Below, piece by piece: positions 17,301 through 25,633 of a stretch of DNA of 37,495 bases (position 1 is its first letter; each line of letters begins with the position of its first letter). Below the pieces are notes generated by a model, which was not told the origin of the DNA, made no database searches, and saw only the letters and a list, made by a program, of their open reading frames with translations. A program made the translations under genes and the position numbers. Source of the stretch: Kiritimatiellia bacterium (GTDB lineage Bacteria; Verrucomicrobiota; Kiritimatiellia; RFP12; UBA1067); the NCBI GenBank assembly GCA_017450695.1, contig JAFSTA010000102.1, positions 1 through 37,495 of the forward strand. Direction: 5' to 3'.

Positions 17301-17967
17301 TCTCGCCACAGGCAAGCTCTTTCACGGTGAAATCACCAAGCTTCCTCCCGTTATCATACACGCTGGAAACTGTGAGTGAGGAACTCGCCTTGCGTCCTGC
17401 GTTCTTAACGGTGAAAGAAAGAACACCCGTTTCATCCACCGCAATCGCCGGGGACGAAAGTGAAACAGAAGCCACAACAAGATCCGGAAGTTTCTTTCCG
17501 TATGTAACCGTTACGGCATACGACTGCCGGGCATAATAATTTGAATACTCATGATACGTGGGAAAGTAGTGTGGAAACCTCACCCCCGCAATCGTATTAT
17601 AGTACGCTACATTATACGGGTTGCAGTACACATCAGGTTTACAACTAATCGCAATGGTAAGCAACGTAGCGGACGAAACTTCAACAGTTCCGTCGAGAGA
17701 AATTTGTTTCCCTCCAATAGACGCCGTGAATCTTGAACTTCTACAGTTACCCCAGCTAAACCCTTTGTCGGAAAGCCTGACCTTGGCATACATTCCTTCC
17801 GGGACATCAATCGTGTATGTATCTGAAACATACGATACAACACTGCCTGATTGCACCATCCCCTCGGAATAGGTTTTTGCCGGATTCAAGGCGTATGTGC
17901 CGGCAAGTGTACAATAATCAATCGACAACGCCACTGCTGACGCGAGAAAAAACTGTCCGCGAATCAT
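13891..17967 (-). CDS. Exported mosaic surface protein: CARDB, InlB B-repeats, helical insert, tandem GWNL C-terminus
   Basis: 1358 aa. ATG 17967 is preceded by AAGGA (10 bp) and a G-run. A signal peptide covers about residues 1-23 (ending YCTLAG). A CARDB-like domain spans about 159-270 (LPDLVVASVSLSSPAIAVDE). InlB/Flg_new-type repeats follow from about 274 to 655 (GYEFCGWW, TLYAKWD, AYWTP). A unique region and a long helix-rich insert (about 715-1040) come next, then two more InlB-type repeats (about 1045-1190). The C-terminus (1207-1358) is the tandem GWNL module shared almost exactly with the 1511-aa protein. It starts 19 bp after the 511-aa gene, so it is in the same operon. The insert resembles nothing I recognise. 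A surface role is inferred from the signal peptide and repeat types. Confidence 0.83.
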   Translation of the reverse strand: MIRGQFFLASAVALSIDYCTLAGTYALNPAKTYSEGMVQSGSVVSYVSDTYTIDVPEGMYAKVRLSDKGFSWGNCRSSRFTASIGGKQISLDGTVEVSSATLLTIAISCKPDVYCNPYNVAYYNTIAGVRFPHYFPTYHEYSNYYARQSYAVTVTYGKKLPDLVVASVSLSSPAIAVDETGVLSFTVKNAGRKASSSLTVSSVYDNGRKLGDFTVKELACGETSTYSVNIPKPSEGVHELRILLDATRLIDESSEANNEAKISLRAYSRTPVAVTYNMNGVDDSTTVSVIAGDILGTLPVAVRKGYEFCGWWTTEVGGEKIEPSEKITESRTFYAHWTAKRSSISFNRQRGSGGTRTATVTYDTAMPSINVPSRTGYDFCGYWSEPGGGGIQYYSASGTAERIWDEEGDAVLYAKWTGKKSVLAIDNGNGTDGLSSVTIVYGEILPSLPSPKRSGWEFQGYFSDTDGNGIRYYAADGSSDIVWRGTKPMSLYAYWTPQRMSYVVTFDKQGGISGANSTVVSYGAALNSVDPPKRAQYTFKGYYSAPNGNGVKYFNSDGTGAALWNDMTVETLYAKWDAAYGVVLDANGGVGQEKMWYFTEEEWTLPPNTFTSNGCVFAGWALTPNGLPVFPDAAVLDNEVLGYKVDATNQQPATLYAKFGRRLTTSLFPEIVFVTGGSDSANGWFVENGALRSSPHSGMSWLSTTFDGSGDVKYECNALDGLVLTISDFDGICTNYCSAKSNDVISVSQRRHIATFSYDKWSIAASGIVPSEDTQTLEEKRGDYETAMESNKQAIKTFVSSTIGSRYSYSVSYLTDAAVDETFENHIQGTATSELYDEILSRCTQKGLNTYILSNAIKNGLSIGYEFMNMCNAAGANIRAIHSIESWMNSCGEIYGLDIMPTHIVGFATESGFSSEDIVNVKYVESRIRSAYYDYIPTVCSAVTYYTAAANADDWRRITEECLRAVENGTAYSWWDGDLGAYIRSTLGSMKYGYNVSGLKNALQYSDFYVSIVIAHAKAYLDSIQELRNYASLCGVTFKGVKEGLPIGTLPTPDARNGFTFCGWWTDPDGGEKISEECGVNGDSIFYSHWEQNEYTLSFASNGGEACSSRRVLHGEGAGNLPVPERDGYTFEGWYLDSLGNVAEDDDIRLTTDTVLYAQWTRNPITSGSTVLFSSSQKTGSGFFWNVDDTTGDDTTGVAAQTVTIAKAGWNLVSFNVLPDDPSPAAVFGDVADKIQSVVSGTKRWTPQNGGRLTELKIGVGYWVNTAFDNVTWTISGTPNEGVAIQVNEGWNLVGYPLLESGDPGTVLKSAADAGIVSSVVSGTKRWTPQSGGRLTEMSPGVGYWMKAEKAATITFDK

Positions 17968-17986
17968 CGCCCCCCTGTTCCTTTCC

Positions 17987-19522
17987 CTACTGAACCGCCA
18001 CCGCGACGCTGCCCTTGCCCTTCAACACGGCGGTGCCGTAACCGATACCGTCGGTGACCGCGCCGAAGACGTTGAACTTGTTCTTCACGAGCTTGCCGCC
18101 CTTCACCGCGTACACCGTGAACGAACCCTTGAACAGCCCCGTCTTCGCCGTATAGGTCAGCTTCAGTCCCGACACGTTCGCGCCGGCGACGGTCACGCCG
18201 CCCTTGTAGGCGACTTTCGCCGCCTTGCCCGCGTCCCACTTGGTACCCTTCACCGTCAACGGGATGGCGAACGGCGTCTGCTCGATCGCGCCCGGCACAA
18301 GGACGGACAGCTTCGCATCGTCCAGCGCGACCGTGTGCGCACCGGCCGTGAGATTGTCCTTTGCACCAAAACCTGCGACATTCCACGCCATCGTGAACGC
18401 GGGTTTCACCGTGTTCCGCCACGGCGTAAGCGCCGTCACGTCCACCAGTTCGCGGGTATTCTTGTCAAACCAGGCGACAAACCCGAACTTGCTTTTCTTC
18501 GAGTAGACCACGGGGACGCAGCAGTAGGTGTCGCCGACGGTCATCTGCGCGGAAGCCGTCACCTTCGTGCCGTCCGCCAGTACGCCGGAGACCTTCGCCT
18601 TGCCCTTCACCGCCATTGCGATGGAAAGCGTCGAAGACCCGCCCTGCGCGTAGGTGTCGGGGTTCTCCGTTCCCAGCGCGACCACGTAACCCTTGCCGCT
18701 GAACTTCGACAACACGGCGAGCGCGGCGGTGTCCTTCGCCTTCGCCGCGTCCGCTCCGCCCTCCAGCGTCCCGACTTTCGCGACCGTCCCGCCGACCGCG
18801 TTCGCACCGAACGTCAATCCCGCGAGACCGCCGCTCCCCTCGCCGGTCGCCAGGTTTACAGCCCCGGTTACCTTCGTCTTCTTGCCTGTGGCTAGCGAGA
18901 CGAACGTCAGCGTCGCGGCTGCGGTGTCCTTCCCCTTCACGGGTTTCTTCACCGCCAGCACGAACGTCCCGGCGACATTCCCATCCGCATCCTTCGCATA
19001 TCCGTTGAACGTCCCGCCCTTGTACGTGGAAGGGACATTCCCGTAGAAGGGGTTCACGTGAAGCGTGTAAGATATCGGTACAGGCGATGCCCCTACAGAC
19101 AGGGCAAGCCCCGAAATCGTCGAACCGGGATTCGGGGCCAGCAATGTGTCCACGTTCTCGCCGTCCAGCGTGATCGAGGTGGGGGTAAGCACTTCCGTAT
19201 CCGGCGTTCCCGTCCTCCAAACCTTCAGCGCGAGCACGGTATCCTTCGCGGCGTAGAGCGTGAATTCCAGTTTCGACTGGAACACTTCACCGTATCCGCA
19301 GAATACGGTTCCATCCGTACCTTCGCGGAAGACCGCGACGGCGTCACCCTCTGCGGCGGTCTGTCCGTCGAACGTCAACGTGACGTTCTCGTAGGTCGTC
19401 GGGGCGAATATCGTATCCCCCTCCGTCTGGACGACCTTATCTTCATTCCACGGGGTTCCCAGCGCGAACTGCCCGGCAAGGAAAACCAACCCGGCAAAAA
19501 AGTTCAGTAATTCCTTCTTCAT
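17987..19522 (-). CDS. Exported protein with module N and KTGLFKGSF C-terminal module
   Basis: 511 aa from ATG 19522, which has GGAGG at the better spacing of 5 bp; ATG 19525 one codon earlier is also possible. The signal peptide is MKKELLNFFAGLVFLAGQFALG. Module N (about 38-138) is near-identical to that in the 1274-aa protein. The middle is Gly/Ala/Lys/Thr-rich and beta-prone, with several repeats of a pattern like GTFNGYAKDADGNVAGTFVL. The C-terminus carries LTYTAKTGLFKGSFTVYA (about 454), shared with the 1274-aa protein. It contains no LRR or InlB repeats, so it may be the minimal member of this surface set. It starts 23 bp after the 1511-aa gene. Function unknown. Confidence 0.82.
   Translation of the reverse strand: MKKELLNFFAGLVFLAGQFALGTPWNEDKVVQTEGDTIFAPTTYENVTLTFDGQTAAEGDAVAVFREGTDGTVFCGYGEVFQSKLEFTLYAAKDTVLALKVWRTGTPDTEVLTPTSITLDGENVDTLLAPNPGSTISGLALSVGASPVPISYTLHVNPFYGNVPSTYKGGTFNGYAKDADGNVAGTFVLAVKKPVKGKDTAAATLTFVSLATGKKTKVTGAVNLATGEGSGGLAGLTFGANAVGGTVAKVGTLEGGADAAKAKDTAALAVLSKFSGKGYVVALGTENPDTYAQGGSSTLSIAMAVKGKAKVSGVLADGTKVTASAQMTVGDTYCCVPVVYSKKSKFGFVAWFDKNTRELVDVTALTPWRNTVKPAFTMAWNVAGFGAKDNLTAGAHTVALDDAKLSVLVPGAIEQTPFAIPLTVKGTKWDAGKAAKVAYKGGVTVAGANVSGLKLTYTAKTGLFKGSFTVYAVKGGKLVKNKFNVFGAVTDGIGYGTAVLKGKGSVAVAVQ
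19108..19407 (-). repeat. 300-bp near-identical module N, copy 2
   Basis: Partner of 13460-13759. It lies at the start of the mature 511-aa protein. Confidence 0.85.
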
Positions 19523-19548
19523 CATTGCCTCCTTCCTCTCATTCCCGG

Positions 19549-20003
19549 TTACTTATCGAACGTGATAGTCGCGGCTTCGTTCGCCTTCAGCCAGTACCCC
19601 ACGCCCGGCGACATCTCGGTCAAACGTCCGCCGCTCTGCGGCGTCCAGCGCTTCGTTCCGGAGACGACGCTTGACACGATTCCCGCATCCGCCGCGCTCT
19701 TCAGGACCGTCCCCGGATCGCCGCTTTCCAACAGCGGGTAGCCGATCAAGTTCCAGCCTGCGTTCAGCGTGATTTCGACCTCTTCGTCAGGCCTTCCCGT
19801 AACCGTCCACGACACGTTGTCTTCCGTGGTCTTCACCCAGTAGCCAACCCCGATCTTCAACTCCGTGAGACGCCCGCCATTCTGCGGCGTCCAGCGTTTC
19901 GTGCCGGAGACGACGCTCTGAATCTTGTCCGCCACATCGCCGAAGACCGCTTCGGGCGAAGGATCGTCGGGGAGCGCATTGAACGAAATCAGATTCCATC
20001 CGC
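19549..20003 (-). repeat. 455-bp duplicated C-terminal tandem module, copy 2
   Basis: Partner of 13891-14345, forming the last 150 residues of the 1511-aa protein. Confidence 0.85.
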
Positions 20004-23000
20004 TCCTCTCGACGGTGATGACCTGCGACACCGTATCCAAGACAGTAATCGATACGCCCGAATAGTCCTCCCCCGGTTTCTGCGTAACGTACGAACCCAC
20101 GGCATCGAGAACCGCGTCCTGCGGCGTGCCGAAAACCCAGGCCTGCCAGTAAATTTTCGTCCCCTCGAATGCCGACACGCAGATATCGAGCTTTCCGTTA
20201 TTTTCGACAACGCCGTATGCCCGCAAGACACCTTCCGAATCATATCCCGCAACACAACTGCCGACTGGAGCGGCTTCACCGAATACGGAGAGCGAAACAT
20301 TCACCAGCCAGTTCGGGGGCAGCAACGCGGTATCCTCGTCGCCGATAATCGGATCATCGCCCCAGGGACTTATGGTGGAATCCGTATAATATTTGAAGAC
20401 TGTACTCGCATTGGTGGTCATACTGCCCGTAACTGCGTATTCGCCATAAGACGGTTCGGTCGTCGATCCATCCAAGAGCGAATCGCCCCCTGCTTCATCA
20501 TCCGCGATATGCGTAAACGTCACGCCGTTGGCGATACAGGTTCCTCCCGCCTCTACCACCAGGCTTGCGTTCTTTGCAAATTTCACGACGGCTCCGTCCT
20601 CGATCGTCAAAGTCGCGTTGGACTTGACGATATACTCGCCCACTATCATATTGATGACATCTGCACTCCAGGTGATGTCCTCTGTCGCCCTGTCTAGTCT
20701 AAGCCTGACATTGTCCGCACTCCCCTGTACACGTACCTGCGTCCAAAATGGAATGGTGTGCCCTTTCCATCCTGAATACGGGGTCTCGAAATTCAATGTT
20801 TCAGGAATTCCGGAAAAGACTATTTCCGCCAAGTTGCTACAGGCATAGAAAGTACCGCTCCCGATTTCCGTTACGGTTGCCGGAATCGAGGCCTTTGTCA
20901 CTGATTGGTTCTGGAAGAATGAATCGGATGTGAGCGATTTCGTCCCGTCCGCATAAACCACTTCAAAACCGTTCTCGCCGCAATAGACAAATGCCGCAAT
21001 ATCGACAAATGAAAGACTAGCGGGAAGGACAATCCGTGAAAGTGCCCTGCAACCCCCAAAAACAGTTGCGCCCACGGTCTTGACACCTTCCCGAATGGTC
21101 ACATCTTTCAGCGAAACACACCCTGAGAACATACTGTCGCTAAGACCATATTCAAAAGTCGAAGGGATGACAACCTTCTCCAACCCTGTGCAGTCCCGAA
21201 AGGCGCCGGCAAAAGCCCAGTAATTATACGCATACATTTCCGGTCTTGGGCATTTCAAACCTTCCGGCAAGATTAGTTCTTTCAATGACGTACATCCCGC
21301 GAACGCTTCCGGCGCCCGCTGTACACCTCTTCCGAAGGAAAGTTCTTTCATCCCCACGCACTTTGAGAATGCCCCATAACCAATATTTGTGACCGTATCT
21401 GAAATAATAACGCTTGTGATGTTACTACACTGACTGAAAGCATACTCACCAACTACAAGAACTCCATCCGGTATTTTAATCTCCCCAGAAAGTTGCCCAC
21501 AACGATAAAAGGCATAGTCCCCGACATTGGTAATGCTATTCGGCATCGTCACGCTCGTCAGACCGCTACAATTGATAAACGCCCTATCTCCGATACTTGT
21601 CACACTATCAGGAATTGTCACGCTTGTGAGCCCTCTGCACCCGCCGAATGCAGCATTCCCAATTTCTGTCACGCCTTCTGGTATCGTCACGCTCGTCAGA
21701 CCGCTACAACCGGAGAACGCACCCTCGCCAATACTTGTCACCGAGTTCGGTATCGTCATGCTTGTCAAGCCGCTACAACCGTAGAACGCATTACGCCCGA
21801 TACTCGTCACACAGTCGGGCATCGTCACGCTCGTCAGCCCGCTACAGCCGTAGAACGTACTATTCCCGATGTTCGTTACACCGCCCGGTATCGTCACTTC
21901 CGTACATCCGTTCAGATCAACCGCCGTCAAGACACCGTTTTCAATCGTCCAGATCGGTTCGGGAGTCTCTTCTCCGTCGATATACGCAATGTTAATCCCG
22001 TTCCACATTCCAGGAATATCAACGTCCCACCCCGTCGAGCCACGTTTGACATATGCAGTGCAACCTTCACACACCTCGGAGAAAGCAGTCGTTGAAACCG
22101 CAGGAGCATTCCCTTCAAAGACCAGATTGGTCAATCCGCTACAAAAAGCAAACGCATTGTCTCCAATGTTCGCCACGCGATCAGGAATCGTTACCGCTGT
22201 TAATTTGTGACACCATTGAAAGGCATCGCTACTAATATTCGTTACCGCATAGGGAATCGTGATCGCCGGTATTTCAGAACACCCGTCAAAGGCAGCCGGT
22301 CCAATGTTCGTCACACTTGGCGGAAGGCTAATTCCTGACAGAGCGAAACAGTCGTAAAAAGCACCGCCCTCAATGCTTGTCACCCCATTCGGAATCTGGA
22401 TCGACTGCAATTTGAAACAATGAGAAAAAGCTTGAATTCCGATTTCAGTAACGCCAGACGGAAGCTCTACTTCGATCATTTTTTTGCACCCGTAAAACGC
22501 CGAACGGCCGATGCTGGTTACGCTCGATGGGATTTCAATTGACTCCTTTTGGGACGGACAGCAAAGTAACTTCGTGTACGCCTTATCGTAAAGTACGCCA
22601 TCGAGTGTTGCATAGATCGGGTTTCCGTCCTCAACCTCGATTTCCGTCAATTTCTCGTTTGAACCATAACCATTCTCAAAGAATGCATAGTAGGGAATGT
22701 TCGTCACGCTTGCAGGAATTATCACCGTTGTCTTCATACCGGGACACCAAATCAACCGGGTGCAATGCTTGTCATACAATACACCGTCAATCGATGTATA
22801 GCAGGGATTGTCGGGTACAACATCAATTCTCTCCAATTTTGCGCATCCCTCAAACGCATGATCCCCGATGCTGGTCACGTTAGCAGGAATCGTAATCTCC
22901 GTCAGGCTGTCACTGTAGCCGAAGGCCTTTTCGCCGATATTCGTGACTGCCGCCGGAATGTTTACACTCGTTAGTTTCCTGCAGCTGTACAACGCGAAAT

Positions 23001-24084
23001 CATCAATATCCCTTAAACTTTCAGGGAGGATAATCGACCTAAGGTTGTAACACTCTTCAAAGGCGCTATTGCCAATACGAGCCACGCCCTCGGGGATCGT
23101 CACGGACTCAATCTGCCGACAGCTACGGAAAGCCCATTCTCCGATTTCCCTGACCGGGCAATACCCGTATACGTAACTTGGAACCACCAGGCTACCAGTC
23201 GTTGATCGGTCAACGGCCGGATAATAGTTCAAGCCCGTCGCCCTGCCCCCTCCGATGGATGCAACGCAATCCGTAAGCTTGTAGGTCCAATTCGTGCCGT
23301 CTATCGTCTCTGTCCAGATTCCGTCCGACGGTAACACGACAGGAGCACCCGCCGCAAGAAGAAGCTTCATCAGCCGTAGCATTTCTGCCTGATCGCCATA
23401 AATCGCTTCAAGGGAATCACACCCATCAAAAGCTTTAAATGCAATACTCTCTAGCGTATTCGGTAACGTAAGTTCTTTAAGTGAGATACAGTTCTGGAAC
23501 GCATACTCGCCGATGTGTATCACAGAATCGCCTATCGTTACGCTCATCAGACCACTACAAGCTTTAAATGCATTATCCCCGATTTTTATGACGGAATCGG
23601 GAATTGTTATGTTTTGCAGACTACTACAAGCACCGAATGCAAAATCCCCTATGTTCGTTATTGAGTTTGGCAGCGTTACATTCGTTAAGCAACTACAGCC
23701 ACAAAAGACCGACCTCTCTATGCGCGTCACTGTATCAGGGATCACTATGTCTGCTAGTCCACTACAATTGAAAAACGCATACGCCCCGATATTCGTAATT
23801 GAATCCGGGATTACCACATCCGTCAATCCGCTACAATAGTAAAACGCATAAGCACCGATGCTTGTCACGGGAAAACCACCAAGCGTAACGGGAATACTGA
23901 TTGCGCCAGTTTTCGAGGTCGGGACAGCCCCATCATAAGAATTCCCGGAACCGAGCGATGCCTCGCCGTTTGAAACGGTATAGGTCCACGTAATACCGTT
24001 GACCGTCTCCGTCAATGCATTTGCGGAGGTAACCGTAAATGCGAAAATGGTTACGGTCACAAACTTGATTAAGCTCTTTTTCAT
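19549..24084 (-). CDS. Very long exported BspA-type leucine-rich-repeat protein
   Basis: 1511 aa from ATG 24084, preceded by AAAAAGGAG (8-bp spacing) and followed by a signal peptide (MKKSLIKFVTVTIFAFTVTS). Residues about 60-690 and 708-1150 are dozens of BspA/LRR_5 repeats (CSGLTSVTIPDSVTSIGDRAF type), split by a WTIENGVLTAVDLNG linker that also occurs in the 1274-aa protein. Around 1190-1250 is a short beta-helix-like stretch (TLTIEDGAVVKF). Residues about 1255-1350 form a divergent module N (GTPQDAVL replaces GTPDTEVL). The tandem GWNL module closes the protein (1360-1511). BspA LRRs in other bacteria bind host proteins or other microbes; that role is inferred here. It lies 44 bp after the upstream 246-aa gene. 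Starting at 24171 would overlap that gene and lose the signal peptide. Confidence 0.87.
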   Translation of the reverse strand: MKKSLIKFVTVTIFAFTVTSANALTETVNGITWTYTVSNGEASLGSGNSYDGAVPTSKTGAISIPVTLGGFPVTSIGAYAFYYCSGLTDVVIPDSITNIGAYAFFNCSGLADIVIPDTVTRIERSVFCGCSCLTNVTLPNSITNIGDFAFGACSSLQNITIPDSVIKIGDNAFKACSGLMSVTIGDSVIHIGEYAFQNCISLKELTLPNTLESIAFKAFDGCDSLEAIYGDQAEMLRLMKLLLAAGAPVVLPSDGIWTETIDGTNWTYKLTDCVASIGGGRATGLNYYPAVDRSTTGSLVVPSYVYGYCPVREIGEWAFRSCRQIESVTIPEGVARIGNSAFEECYNLRSIILPESLRDIDDFALYSCRKLTSVNIPAAVTNIGEKAFGYSDSLTEITIPANVTSIGDHAFEGCAKLERIDVVPDNPCYTSIDGVLYDKHCTRLIWCPGMKTTVIIPASVTNIPYYAFFENGYGSNEKLTEIEVEDGNPIYATLDGVLYDKAYTKLLCCPSQKESIEIPSSVTSIGRSAFYGCKKMIEVELPSGVTEIGIQAFSHCFKLQSIQIPNGVTSIEGGAFYDCFALSGISLPPSVTNIGPAAFDGCSEIPAITIPYAVTNISSDAFQWCHKLTAVTIPDRVANIGDNAFAFCSGLTNLVFEGNAPAVSTTAFSEVCEGCTAYVKRGSTGWDVDIPGMWNGINIAYIDGEETPEPIWTIENGVLTAVDLNGCTEVTIPGGVTNIGNSTFYGCSGLTSVTMPDCVTSIGRNAFYGCSGLTSMTIPNSVTSIGEGAFSGCSGLTSVTIPEGVTEIGNAAFGGCRGLTSVTIPDSVTSIGDRAFINCSGLTSVTMPNSITNVGDYAFYRCGQLSGEIKIPDGVLVVGEYAFSQCSNITSVIISDTVTNIGYGAFSKCVGMKELSFGRGVQRAPEAFAGCTSLKELILPEGLKCPRPEMYAYNYWAFAGAFRDCTGLEKVVIPSTFEYGLSDSMFSGCVSLKDVTIREGVKTVGATVFGGCRALSRIVLPASLSFVDIAAFVYCGENGFEVVYADGTKSLTSDSFFQNQSVTKASIPATVTEIGSGTFYACSNLAEIVFSGIPETLNFETPYSGWKGHTIPFWTQVRVQGSADNVRLRLDRATEDITWSADVINMIVGEYIVKSNATLTIEDGAVVKFAKNASLVVEAGGTCIANGVTFTHIADDEAGGDSLLDGSTTEPSYGEYAVTGSMTTNASTVFKYYTDSTISPWGDDPIIGDEDTALLPPNWLVNVSLSVFGEAAPVGSCVAGYDSEGVLRAYGVVENNGKLDICVSAFEGTKIYWQAWVFGTPQDAVLDAVGSYVTQKPGEDYSGVSITVLDTVSQVITVERSGWNLISFNALPDDPSPEAVFGDVADKIQSVVSGTKRWTPQNGGRLTELKIGVGYWVKTTEDNVSWTVTGRPDEEVEITLNAGWNLIGYPLLESGDPGTVLKSAADAGIVSSVVSGTKRWTPQSGGRLTEMSPGVGYWLKANEAATITFDK

Positions 24085-24128
24085 TTTGCGTACTCCTTTT
24101 TGTTCGTTTGCCGAAATCGAAAAATAAC

Positions 24129-24869
24129 CTACTTCCCGAAGATGTCGTAGATGTGTTTGCAGGAATCCCACGACTCGCGGGCTTTCGTGCCGCTTCTGGG
24201 CGGGTTGGACGGGCTGAACGTGTCGCCCGTCTCCTTCAAGTACTGCTGTCTGGCGTAGGCTCGCGCCTGCCCGGCGTTGATCCGTGCTTGCGTGTCAAGC
24301 GTCCGAAGTTCGGCATCCATACGTTGTATGAGCCGATTGTAATGAGCCTTGAGTTCGTTGAGATTTCGCATCGACTGCGCGTACGGCATCTCCATCACAT
24401 AGTCCAGCACGCCGCCGCCCCCGATCAGATCCTTTACGCTGAATTTGGACGGAAGGTCGTCGCTACGCATCTTGGCGAGCAGCTGCACCGCCCTCGCCTC
24501 ACACCCCCCGCCGAGCTGTGAACCATATCTCAAGATATGGATCGTTTTTTCAAGCGTCGATTTCGCCATCGCCGGATTATCGTCATTCCAGTACAACATG
24601 GACAAGCAAAGCATATCTGACGCCCGGTTGAAATCCGGTCCACCCGAAGAATTCACAAGGTCCCGCCCGGCGCAGACGGCGGCATACCACCTCCCCTGCC
24701 TGATGGCGTCATCACGCTTGTCCGCCTGGGAAAACGTCTCGTTGAAATTCATACCGCCGCCGAGTGAGCTCAAGAAACCGTCCATCTCGGCGACTCCCGC
24801 CTTTGCAAGCGAAACAGCAAACATCACGGTTGAAACCGCAGACACCGCCATCCTTCGTACACGTTTCAT
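24129..24869 (-). CDS. Exported protein of unknown function, first gene of the surface-protein operon
   Basis: 246 aa from ATG 24869 (GAAGG 9 bp upstream; a signal peptide MKRVRRMAVSAVSTVMFAVS follows). Upstream in-frame ATGs at 24878 and 24902 are possible, but earlier sequence belongs to a foldback element and does not look coding. The mature part starts with a Gly-rich stretch (FLSSLGGGMNFNE) followed by TPR-like helices (about 50-120: DDAIRQGRWYAAVCAGRDL, AKSTLEKTIHIL). A second Gly-rich loop (DLIGGGGVLD) and a helical, charged C-terminus follow. It may be a periplasmic helper for the larger exported proteins, but nothing in the sequence proves this. I do not recognise the family. Confidence 0.7.
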   Translation of the reverse strand: MKRVRRMAVSAVSTVMFAVSLAKAGVAEMDGFLSSLGGGMNFNETFSQADKRDDAIRQGRWYAAVCAGRDLVNSSGGPDFNRASDMLCLSMLYWNDDNPAMAKSTLEKTIHILRYGSQLGGGCEARAVQLLAKMRSDDLPSKFSVKDLIGGGGVLDYVMEMPYAQSMRNLNELKAHYNRLIQRMDAELRTLDTQARINAGQARAYARQQYLKETGDTFSPSNPPRSGTKARESWDSCKHIYDIFGK

Positions 24870-24941
24870 CCACGTCATCCTTCGACACGTTCCCCTTTTC
24901 ATCACACCGAAGGAAGCGGGGAAACATGACACCTCCTCCGA

Positions 24942-25075
24942 TGTATCGGGTAAGGTGCGTAGGATGAACCTCCAAAGACACGATCGAAGGAGGCGAGACT
25001 GCACGTGACAAGGCAGTGTCTCCTCTTTGCGTCTTTGGATCGGTTTTTAAGTTTCCTACGCTTTTACCCGATACA
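24942..25075. repeat. 134-nt imperfect foldback (long nested inverted repeat)
   Basis: Outer arms 24942-24964 and 25054-25075 are complementary except for one bulge and one mismatch (core TGTATCGGGTAA ... GCGTAGGA). Inside them TCCAAAGACAC pairs with GCGTCTTTGGA, and further in a weaker stem (around GACTGC / GCAGTG) closes a loop of about 10 nt. The whole stretch can fold into one long hairpin. It lies 72 bp upstream of the first gene of the minus-strand operon. It could be a structured 5' leader or a foldback (MITE-like) element; no target-site duplication is evident. Confidence 0.7.
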
Positions 25076-25232
25076 ACCCAGAAACAGTATGAAACCGCGA
25101 GAAACGCGATTCCGCCCCGTCTGGGAAAACTGGCATTCGGCATGGCTTCCGCCGCCGAACGAGGTAAACAATAGCCGAAAACGGGGCACAGGGCAAGGAG
25201 AAAATGAAAAAAATGAAGAATGAAGAATGGTC

Positions 25233-25262
25233 GGGAGGGGCGCGACGAGGCGCGCCCCTCCC
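25233..25262 (-). terminator. Perfect 12-bp GC hairpin with T-rich tail on the minus strand
   Basis: GGGAGGGGCGCG and CGCGCCCCTCCC enclose a 6-nt loop. On the minus strand it is followed by GACCATTCTTCATTCTTC and a T-run. It could stop read-through from the DUF1846 gene. The stem shares the GGGGCGCG core with the dispersed GGTCGCGAC family. Confidence 0.6.
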
Positions 25263-25456
25263 GTTCTTTCCTCCGCGTCTCTGTACCTCCGCGTGAGATA
25301 AAAACGACAACAAGGACAACAAGGGACAACAAAAAGATGTCTTCGGTTAACAAACGAACCACAGACCAACACGGACGCGCCGCGCTTACGCTTGCGCACT
25401 TCAAGACCAAGGCGAGCGTTCGCGATGCCTGTCCGTGTACGTCCGTTTGTTTTAGC

Positions 25457-25483
25457 CACAAAGAGCACAAAGGGCACAAAGGT
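25457..25483 (+). repeat. Three 9-bp tandem units of CACAAAGNN
   Basis: CACAAAGAG, CACAAAGGG and CACAAAGGT follow directly. A reverse-orientation relative lies at 37345-37365. Confidence 0.7.
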
Positions 25484-25607
25484 ATGGGGCGTCGCGCCCT
25501 GCGCCTCCGCGTGAGATAAAAAACGGGCTTTGTCGCGTCCGTTCCCGCACGGCGCGTGGGGACATGCGCCCGCCCGCACGACAGGCGACATCCGACAGCC
25601 GGCACTC

Positions 25608-25633
25608 GGTCGCGACGGGGCGCGCCCCTCCCG
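25608..25633 (+). repeat. GGTCGCGACGGGGCGCG dispersed repeat (one of several copies)
   Basis: Closely related copies lie at 25962-25987, 27706-27722, 27731-27747 and 29326-29342, and in reverse at 35141-35160. All are intergenic. Confidence 0.65.

Larger units (their letters stand above)
25076..25607. other. Gene-free repeat-rich stretch upstream of the surface-protein operon
   Basis: I see no gene with a plausible start, ribosome site or family signature. The stretch holds a terminator-like hairpin (25233-25262), 9-bp-period repeats, several copies of a CCTCCGCGTGAGAT phrase (about 25285, 25505; another at 25660), and the CACAAAGNN array. Open frames here are translations of repeats. The operon promoter could lie in this region; I could not pick a convincing pair of hexamers. 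Confidence 0.6.

Noticed and set aside
10041-24084. Possible CRISPR array or satellite, suggested by dense short repeats
   Set aside because: The repeats lie in frame in LRR and InlB coding sequence, differ from one another, and have no constant repeat with unique spacers.
24085-24171. Longer start for the 1511-aa protein at 24171
   Set aside because: It would overlap the upstream gene and remove the signal peptide; ATG 24084 has a strong ribosome site.
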